A stretch of DNA of 13,442 nt from Pseudomonadota bacterium (GTDB lineage: Bacteria > Pseudomonadota > Alphaproteobacteria > Rhizobiales > Xanthobacteraceae), in assembly GCA_023405565.1 (NCBI GenBank), contig JAEXXW010000258.1:1-13442 (forward strand). Reading direction: 5' to 3'. Below the pieces are notes generated by a model. The model saw only the letters and a program-made list of their open reading frames with translations, did not search any database and had not been told where the DNA came from. This document shows, one piece after another, positions 6,902-11,926 of this stretch; within the stretch, counting starts at the first letter, position 1; every line of letters starts with the position of its first letter. The translations under genes were made by a program, and so were the position numbers.

Positions 6902-6944
6902 CGGCGACATCGCCGGAGTGCCTGTTCCGGGCGGTGGCGATGTC
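6902..6944 (+). other. Potential alternative stem-loops in the leader of the 6972 gene
   Basis: GACATCGCC (6906-6914) can pair with GGCGATGTC (6936-6944). The same left segment can instead fold on itself (CGGCG 6902-6906 with CGCCG 6911-6915). CCGGA (6913-6917) can also pair with TCCGG (6926-6930). The self-fold excludes the long 6906-6944 stem. This is seen by eye only and needs a folding calculation. Confidence 0.3.
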
Positions 6945-6971
6945 ATTACTTTTGGCGTAGGCGCGAAATCA

Positions 6972-7403
6972 ATGAGCCAAGACGTATCGTCCACTGTTGG
7001 GACTATTCATCCGGCCGCTCCCCCGCATGTCCCATGGTTTATCACCGCGCCGGGCGAAACCGACGTCCTCATGGTTGTCACCGGCATATTCCTCATCCTG
7101 GCGGTGCTTGCTGTCGGAAACATCTTTCTTCGGCTGCATACGTTGCCCGAGCGTATGGCGCACAAGTCACAGAAGCTGCAGTTCGAGATTGTTGCTGTGC
7201 TCGGCCTTCTCGCGCTCTTCACCCATCAGCATGTATTTTGGGTAGCCGGCCTGCTTCTGGCATTGGTGGATCTGCCGGACTTTGGCACGCCGCTGCGCCG
7301 CATTGCCGGATCGACGGAGAAGATGGCGGGCATTGCGCCTGGAGAGGGAAACAAGGCAGCAGACGACCTGCAAAGAGCCTCCAATGATCGCGAGGCGGCG
7401 TGA
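6972..7403 (+). CDS. Small multi-pass inner membrane protein of unknown function
   Basis: A 143-residue membrane protein that I cannot name. The ATG at 6972 gives MSQDVSSTVG; an in-frame GTG at 6918 (161 residues) is possible, but neither start has a strong ribosome-binding site. Hydrophobic segments lie at about 31-53 (VLMVVTGIFLILAVLAVGNI), 71-83 and 87-100 (VFWVAGLLLALVD). Charged stretches (RMAHKSQKLQ, TPLRRIAGSTEKMAG) separate and follow them. The C-terminus is polar. It ends 12 nt before the HlyD-type gene, so the two are almost certainly co-transcribed and the proteins probably act together as an inner-membrane pair. The role could be support of an efflux or envelope-stress adaptor, which is inference. 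Confidence 0.82.
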   Translation: MSQDVSSTVGTIHPAAPPHVPWFITAPGETDVLMVVTGIFLILAVLAVGNIFLRLHTLPERMAHKSQKLQFEIVAVLGLLALFTHQHVFWVAGLLLALVDLPDFGTPLRRIAGSTEKMAGIAPGEGNKAADDLQRASNDREAA

Positions 7404-7415
7404 GGGAGATGAGAC

Positions 7416-8648
7416 GTGCTGGAGCTTCTGCTTTGTTCTCTGCTCACGATCCTGCCTGACTATCTCTATCGCCGTTATGCTCAAGGCAAGCGGATCGGTC
7501 ATGAGATTACGCTCTATTCGGTCTGGTTCGAGCTGCGCTGGGGCATTATCGGCTGCCTGCTTCTGACCGTCGGGCTCATCACCACAATCTTTTACTTTCA
7601 TCCCTCGACGCAGTCGGTGACCGCATTCTTTCGTTCCGTGCCGATCGTGTCCGAAACGAATGGGCGTGTGGCCCAGATCTATGTAAAGGGGAGCGATTTC
7701 GTTGAGAAAGGCGCGCCGATATTCCGGCTGGATGATTCAAAGCAGAGATCCGAAGTTGAAACAGCCAGACGCCGTGTGTCGGAAATCGACGCCCAGATCG
7801 AGCAGGGCCAGGCCGAGATTGATGCTGCCGCAGGTCAGCTGGAACAGGCAAGAGGGGCGTATCAGCAGGCCGTCGACGAACTTGCGACCAAGGAGGAGCT
7901 GAACAAGCGTGGTGCCGACATCGTCGCCAGACGCGAAATTGAGCGGTTGCAGGTCGCGGTAAAGGCCCGTCAAGGCGGCGTCGATGCCGCCGAGTCGCAA
8001 AAGCGCGCGGTCGAGGCAAAGGTCGCAACTGTTTTGCCGGCACAGAGGGCGAGCGCCGAAGCGGCGTTGTCCGAGGCACAGGTGGCCTTGGACAAGACGG
8101 TCATCCGCGCCGGCGTGGCGGGACGCGTCGAGCAATTTCTTCTTCAGGTGGGTGATATCGTCAATCCGTTCGTCCGTCCTGCCGGCGTCCTGATTCCGGA
8201 AGGGGCCGGCCGGAAGAGCGTGCAGGCCGGCTTTGGTCAGATCGAAGCGCAGGTGATGAGAGCGGGAATGATTGCCGAGATCACCTGTATTTCAAAACCA
8301 TGGGTCGTGATCCCGATGGTCGTAACGGGCGTGCAGGATTTCATTGCCGCAGGTCAGTTCCGGGGCGGCGAACAACTCCTGGAGGTGCGTCAGGCCGCAC
8401 AGCCGGGAACGATCTTTGTCGTGCTGGAGCCGTTATACCCGGGCGGCCTCGATGGCGTGACGCCGGGAAGCAGCTGCATTGCGAATGCCTATACGAGCAA
8501 TTATGACACCCTGGCATCGAAGGATGTGGGTTGGTTCCGGCGCTTCACGCTTCATGCAGTGGATGCTGTGGGTTTGGTGCACGCGCTGTTGCTGCGCATT
8601 CAGGCCTTGATATTGCCGGTGAGGGATCTCGTGTTCAGCGGGCACTGA
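7416..8648 (+). CDS. HlyD family membrane-fusion/efflux adaptor protein
   Basis: This inner-membrane-anchored periplasmic adaptor is of the HlyD/EmrA type, which bridges an inner-membrane transporter to the outer envelope. The GTG at 7416 has GGGAG (7404-7408) 7 nt upstream. A short hydrophobic start (LELLLCSLLTILP) and a transmembrane helix at about 43-62 are followed by a biotinyl-lipoyl half at 75-107 (TNGRVAQIYVKGSDFVEKG). A long Ala/Glu/Gln-rich coiled-coil hairpin runs from about 108 to 225 (RRRVSEIDAQIEQGQAEIDA). The second lipoyl half is at about 228-262 (GVAGRVEQFLLQVGDIV), then a beta-barrel domain. The 410-residue length fits. No ATPase, RND or MFS pump gene is adjacent. Its partner here is the small membrane protein before it, as in the YibH-like pairs, so the substrate stays unknown. 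Confidence 0.88.
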   Translation: MLELLLCSLLTILPDYLYRRYAQGKRIGHEITLYSVWFELRWGIIGCLLLTVGLITTIFYFHPSTQSVTAFFRSVPIVSETNGRVAQIYVKGSDFVEKGAPIFRLDDSKQRSEVETARRRVSEIDAQIEQGQAEIDAAAGQLEQARGAYQQAVDELATKEELNKRGADIVARREIERLQVAVKARQGGVDAAESQKRAVEAKVATVLPAQRASAEAALSEAQVALDKTVIRAGVAGRVEQFLLQVGDIVNPFVRPAGVLIPEGAGRKSVQAGFGQIEAQVMRAGMIAEITCISKPWVVIPMVVTGVQDFIAAGQFRGGEQLLEVRQAAQPGTIFVVLEPLYPGGLDGVTPGSSCIANAYTSNYDTLASKDVGWFRRFTLHAVDAVGLVHALLLRIQALILPVRDLVFSGH

Positions 8649-8659
8649 GATTGTCACCT

Positions 8660-8694
8660 CCGCAAGGAATGTAACGCCATCCTGCATCTTGCGG
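8660..8694. repeat. Inverted repeat between convergent genes
   Basis: CCGCAAG (8660-8666) and CTTGCGG (8688-8694) are perfect 7-bp arms around a 21-nt loop, 12 bp after the HlyD stop. A second weaker stem follows at 8700-8720 (TTGCACG with CG-T-TGCAA). Neither has a T-tract. They may end the convergent transcripts 7416-8648 and 8724-8948. Confidence 0.35.
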
Positions 8695-8723
8695 GTGTCT
8701 TGCACGGTTGTGCGTTGCAAAAT

Positions 8724-8948
8724 CTACCGACGGGATGATCTGATCCACTTCGACAGGGATCGGCGAGCCCATTCGAAGAATATGCGGTGGGGTTTGAAGA
8801 CAATCAGGTAAGCAATCAACGCGATGACCAGAAGCCCGATTATTGCCCTTGCGAGTAAAAAGTTCGGCGATCCCGGCTCCGTAAAAACGGCTGGAAAAAT
8901 GTGAAGAATGTTGAAAAACGTATCACTCAGCCAATGTTGCATGCGCAT
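8724..8948 (-). CDS. Small single-pass membrane protein
   Basis: A predicted 74-residue protein, not recognised. The start reads MRMQHW with GGATGAG just upstream; the second ATG (8942) is equally possible and better spaced from that site. It has one hydrophobic segment of about 22 residues (ARAIIGLLVIALIAYLIVFK, roughly 33-52) followed by a basic tail rich in Arg/Lys/Ser (WARRSLSKWIRSSRR). The arrangement suggests a one-helix protein with cytoplasmic C-terminus. It is transcribed towards the HlyD gene and has its own control region. A perfect inverted repeat (8968-8990) lies 20 bp upstream of its start. A chance frame cannot be excluded. Confidence 0.5.
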   Translation of the reverse strand: MRMQHWLSDTFFNILHIFPAVFTEPGSPNFLLARAIIGLLVIALIAYLIVFKPHRIFFEWARRSLSKWIRSSRR

Positions 8949-8967
8949 CTCATCCGGCTAAATCGTT

Positions 8968-8990
8968 TCAGACACAGGAGCAATGTCTGA
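8968..8990. promoter_or_regulatory. Perfect inverted repeat upstream of the small membrane protein gene
   Basis: TCAGACA (8968-8974) and TGTCTGA (8984-8990) are perfectly complementary with a 9-nt spacer, starting 20 bp upstream of the minus-strand start at 8948. It could be an operator or a leader hairpin. Confidence 0.4.
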
Positions 8991-9091
8991 CCGCGTATCA
9001 TATCGCGCGGGATTATCGAGAAAGCGCTCTGTTGATTGGCGTAGTCAATCATTGCGCATGCAGGCCGTGCATTGGATCAAGGTATTGCCGG

Positions 9092-9109
9092 ACTACACCT
9101 AGGTACAAT
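9092..9109 (+). promoter_or_regulatory. Shared motif copy 2, upstream of the small secreted gene
   Basis: ACTACACCTAGGTACAAT matches the consensus ACTACACCTANGKAYAMT and ends 71 bp before the ATG at 9181. It contains TAC-N6-GTA and an internal ACCTAGGT palindrome, compatible with a dimeric binding protein. Confidence 0.6.
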
Positions 9110-9180
9110 TTCCGAAGGCGCATGCGGCGCTAACAGTTTAATCGCTGTTGGAATGGGATTGCACAAACCCGAAAGAATCG

Positions 9181-9395
9181 ATGACAAAAATTAATGTCAA
9201 GATTGCTGTCGCAATTGCTGCCAGTGCATTTGCCATGGCTGCGGTGAGCACCGAAGAAACAGCGTAAAAAAAGTTAGCCTCGCTCAGGCATGGAAGATCT
9301 GCAAGGCAGCTCTGGATAAGGAAGGCCCTGCGAAAACAACCAATACCAATGACGGGGTTTTGCGCGGCGGCGCCTGCATGGCGAAGTTGCTATAG
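9181..9395 (+). pseudogene. Small secreted protein gene, apparently frameshifted
   Basis: From the ATG at 9181 the frame encodes a clean signal peptide (MTKINVKIAVAIAASAFAMA plus AVSTEETA) and stops at TAA 9265-9267 after 28 residues. A -1 frame reads on through the junction: GTA at 9264 then VKKVSLAQAWKICKAALDKE, GPAKTTNTNDGVLRGGACMA, KLL and TAG at 9393-9395. That segment is protein-like and has two cysteines. One missing base around 9255-9264, next to the A7 run (9266-9272), would restore a protein of about 72 residues. A programmed -1 slip is unlikely because the TAA lies before the A-run. It is either a real mutation or a sequencing indel. It sits under motif copy 2 and is followed by a terminator-like stem at 9433-9456. 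Confidence 0.55.
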
Positions 9396-9432
9396 TCTTT
9401 GACGAATTTGATCGTTTGCTGAATTATTAAAA

Positions 9433-9467
9433 GAGGCGTCGTTTTCGTGGCGCCTCGCGGTCGTTTT
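9433..9467 (+). terminator. Possible intrinsic terminator after the small secreted gene
   Basis: GAGGCG (9433-9438) pairs with CGCCTC (9451-9456); TC/GG adds a wobble and a C-G pair inside, leaving an 8-nt loop (GTTTTCGT). A T-rich stretch follows after a short gap (TCGTTTT, 9461-9467). The gap between stem and T-run is longer than usual. Confidence 0.45.
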
Positions 9468-9528
9468 ACGATCTTGGTCCAGACGATCGTTGCGTAGTTT
9501 TTTCGGCTGGAGCGCCACTTGAGAAAAT

Positions 9529-10059
9529 CTAGCTGGCCCCCTGAAGATCCAGGGTCACATGGACGATATTCTCTCCGGATGTCTTGGCCATTGGATAGCC
9601 GCTATCTGCGAACACCTTCAACATCGGCGTGTTCTCCATCAGGACTTCAGCAACGAGGTGGCGCAACCCGGCCGCCCGTGCGATGTGGCCGAGGTGGCGC
9701 ATCAGAATGGTTCCGAGGCCCTGACCTTGATAGGGGTCGATGATTGCAAAGGCGACTTCAGCTTTCCCAGGCTGAACAACAATGAAGCGGGCGCCACCAA
9801 TGATCGGACGAGCCGGGTCTTCGAGAGCGACAGCCACAAGTGCGACGTGATTTACAAAGTCCACGGACAGAAAGTAATCGAGCTCTTTATCCGTCAGTTT
9901 TCGTTTTGGTGCGAGAAACCGCCGGAAGATCGAACGGGGACTCGTGCGGGTGATGGCCGCAAGCACAGCCGTCCGATCATCCGGGCGAAGCGCGCGGATC
10001 TCGACGCGGCGGCCATCGCGCAGTTTTTCGATCGCGGAATAGTGGGCAAGATCCGTCAT
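9529..10059 (-). CDS. GNAT family N-acetyltransferase, Pat-like single domain
   Basis: This acetyl-CoA-dependent acetyltransferase transfers acetyl to an amine, possibly a protein lysine. I choose the ATG at 10059 (MTDLAHYSAIEKL, 176 residues), with an AGGG upstream; the open frame reaches a start at 10131 but would then overlap the SulP gene by 74 bp. Visible elements: IRALRPDDRT (18-30), SPRSIFRRFL with a KELDYFLSVDF segment (40-69), VAFAIIDPYQGQGLGTILM (102-120) with the Q/RxxGxG-type acetyl-CoA loop QGQGLG at 111-116, and LMENTPMLKVFADSGY near the C-terminus. The FRRF, LDYF and HVALVAV pattern resembles the catalytic domain of the Pat protein acetyltransferases, here without the large acyl-CoA-synthetase-like part. 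It is divergent from the SulP gene and shares the bases of a CATG with its start codon. Confidence 0.87.
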   Translation of the reverse strand: MTDLAHYSAIEKLRDGRRVEIRALRPDDRTAVLAAITRTSPRSIFRRFLAPKRKLTDKELDYFLSVDFVNHVALVAVALEDPARPIIGGARFIVVQPGKAEVAFAIIDPYQGQGLGTILMRHLGHIARAAGLRHLVAEVLMENTPMLKVFADSGYPMAKTSGENIVHVTLDLQGAS

Positions 10060-11779
10060 GGCCGACAGCCCTGTTTCGAACGTCACAGATACAAGTCTAG
10101 CGGGGACGCTGCGGCGTGTCCCGCCCATCAACTGGCTGAGCGGGTATTGTGCCGCCTGGTTGCCGAATGACCTTGTGGCCGGGGTGACGCTCGCCGCTTA
10201 CGCGATCCCTGTATCGCTGGCCTATGCAGGACTTGCGGGGTTGCCACCACAGGTCGGCATTTACGGCTATCTGCTCGGTGGCCTCGGCTATGCGTTGCTG
10301 GGGTCGTCCCGGCAGCTTGCAATCGGGCCGACATCGGCAATTTCGCTGATGATCGCTTCCACCGTCGGCGCGATGGCAGACGGCGACATGCAGCGCTACG
10401 CACAGATTGCGAGCCTTGCTGCTCTTACGGTTGCTTTGTTGTGTTTCCTCTCCTGGGTGCTTCGCCTCAGTGTCATCGCGCTATTGATCAGCGATTCCAT
10501 CCTTGTTGGATTCAAGATCGGCGCCGGCTTGACGATCGGTCTCACCCAGATCCCGAGTCTGCTTGGCGTTCCGGGTGGTGGACATAATTTCTTCGAGCGC
10601 TTGCTGGCTCTTGCAGGACAGCTCGGTCAGACGCAGCCGCTTGTGCTGGGGATTGGAATTGGCGCGATCGCCTTGCTTCTGCTCGGCGCAAGATTCCTGC
10701 CGGGACGGCCGGTCGCGCTCGCCGTGGTAGCGCTTGCGATATTGGTGGCAACCCTTCTCGGTTGGCCGGAGTCGGGCGTGCCCGTAACCGGACATATCGC
10801 GGGCGGTCTGCCCGATCTGTCCATGCCGTCGCTCCGGTTACGTGATGTGGAAGGTATCTTTCCGCTCGCGGCCGGGTGTGTGCTGCTCGCTTACGTCGAA
10901 GGCATCTCCGCGGCGCGAACTTTTGCGACTAAACACGGATATCCGCTCGACATGCGGCAGGAATTCCTCGGCATTGGCGCGGCCAATCTGTTCACCGCAT
11001 TCGGGCAGGGCTATCCTGTAGGCGGAGGATTGTCGCAATCGGCTGTTAATGACAAGGCTGGAGCGCGAACCCCGCTTGCGCTGATTTTCGCCTCGCTGAC
11101 GCTTGCCATTTGCCTCCTCTATCTCACAACGCTTCTCGAAAATCTGCCGAAGGCGGTGTTGGCGGCCGTCGTGCTGACCGCGATCCTCGGGCTCTTTGAT
11201 TTCCCGGCCCTGTTGCGGATGTGGCGCGTCAGCCGGATCGATTTCTATGCCGCCGCCATTGCACTCGTCGCGGTGCTGTTGCTGGGCATTTTGCAGGGCA
11301 TCCTGCTGGCTGCGATGGCGTGCATCGCGTTGCTGCTCTGGCGTGTGTCCCGCCCGCATATTGGCATTCTCGGTAGAGTGCCTGGCACGGACGTATATTC
11401 GGACATCGCGCGCCATCCCGAGAACGAGTTGCCCCGCGAGGCCCTCGTGGTCCGGCCGGAAGCATCCCTGATCTACGTCAACGCCGGTGCTGTGCTGGAG
11501 GCGATCCAGAACAGGCTGCGTCTTGCAGCTGCTTCCGATGTCCGCCTGCTGATTTGCGATCTCTCGGCGTCCCCCTTCATCGATCTTGCCGGCTCACGCA
11601 TGCTGCATGATCTGCACACGGAGCTCGCAGTCCGGGGTATCAAGCTGCGCATCGTTGGGGCACGTGGCTATGTGCGTGATTTCCTGCGCGCCGACGGCGT
11701 CGGTGAAAAAGTCGGCGGGATCGACAAGGTTCTTACCATCCAGGATCATATCGACCGTCTCAAATTAGACGGATTGTGA
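10058..11779 (+). CDS. SulP family anion transporter with C-terminal STAS domain
   Basis: A 573-residue inner-membrane anion transporter (sulfate, bicarbonate or similar), of usual SulP length. The ATG at 10058 gives MADSPVSNVTDTSLAGTLRR before the family's cytoplasmic start (PPINWLSGYCAAWLPNDLVA). The transport domain of multiple hydrophobic segments runs to about residue 430 and shows the SulP signatures AAYAIPVSLAYAGLAGLPP, GSSRQLAIGPTSAIS and YPVGGGLSQSAVNDKAGART. The STAS domain occupies about 460-565, with the characteristic ICDLSASPFIDLAGSRML. The start has no good ribosome-binding site. The conserved proton/anion residues cannot be used to fix the substrate, and no sulfur-assimilation gene is adjacent. 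The divergent GNAT gene starts at the same CATG. Confidence 0.92.
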   Translation: MADSPVSNVTDTSLAGTLRRVPPINWLSGYCAAWLPNDLVAGVTLAAYAIPVSLAYAGLAGLPPQVGIYGYLLGGLGYALLGSSRQLAIGPTSAISLMIASTVGAMADGDMQRYAQIASLAALTVALLCFLSWVLRLSVIALLISDSILVGFKIGAGLTIGLTQIPSLLGVPGGGHNFFERLLALAGQLGQTQPLVLGIGIGAIALLLLGARFLPGRPVALAVVALAILVATLLGWPESGVPVTGHIAGGLPDLSMPSLRLRDVEGIFPLAAGCVLLAYVEGISAARTFATKHGYPLDMRQEFLGIGAANLFTAFGQGYPVGGGLSQSAVNDKAGARTPLALIFASLTLAICLLYLTTLLENLPKAVLAAVVLTAILGLFDFPALLRMWRVSRIDFYAAAIALVAVLLLGILQGILLAAMACIALLLWRVSRPHIGILGRVPGTDVYSDIARHPENELPREALVVRPEASLIYVNAGAVLEAIQNRLRLAAASDVRLLICDLSASPFIDLAGSRMLHDLHTELAVRGIKLRIVGARGYVRDFLRADGVGEKVGGIDKVLTIQDHIDRLKLDGL

Positions 11780-11807
11780 CGCCGGGGTCGGGAGGAAACA
11801 GCAGGAT

Positions 11808-11825
11808 ACTACACCTAAGTACACT
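11808..11825 (+). promoter_or_regulatory. Shared motif copy 3, upstream of the DUF3141 gene
   Basis: ACTACACCTAAGTACACT fits the consensus ACTACACCTANGKAYAMT and ends 101 bp before the ATG at 11927. It contains TAC-N6-GTA. A further TAC-rich segment (ACTACCTC) follows at once, perhaps a second half-site. Confidence 0.6.
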
Positions 11826-11926
11826 ACCTCTGGTCCTCGCCTTTAGGCACCCTTTTGGGGAGCGGGCTACGCGCCAAGTACTGACGTTGCCATGATGCGG
11901 TGACGGCGGAGGGGTAAGAGTTGGCC

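Larger units (their letters stand above)
8949..9180. other. Gene-free region with inverted repeats and shared motif copy 2
   Basis: No coding region is seen. It holds an inverted repeat at 8968-8990, another at 9033-9051 (TGATTG/CAATCA, 7-nt loop) and the shared motif at 9092-9109. The region is the likely divergent promoter area for the 8948 minus gene and the 9181 plus gene. Confidence 0.5.

Noticed and set aside
7284..7298. TGGCAC followed by TGC, like a sigma-54 promoter
   Set aside because: It lies inside the small membrane protein gene and lacks the full TTGC element.
9264..9272. Programmed -1 frameshifting at the A7 run of the small secreted gene
   Set aside because: The zero-frame TAA begins before the A-run, so ribosomes would stop before reaching a slippery heptamer.
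9559..10170. 203-residue plus-strand open frame
   Set aside because: Antisense of the GNAT gene, which has clear family motifs on the minus strand.
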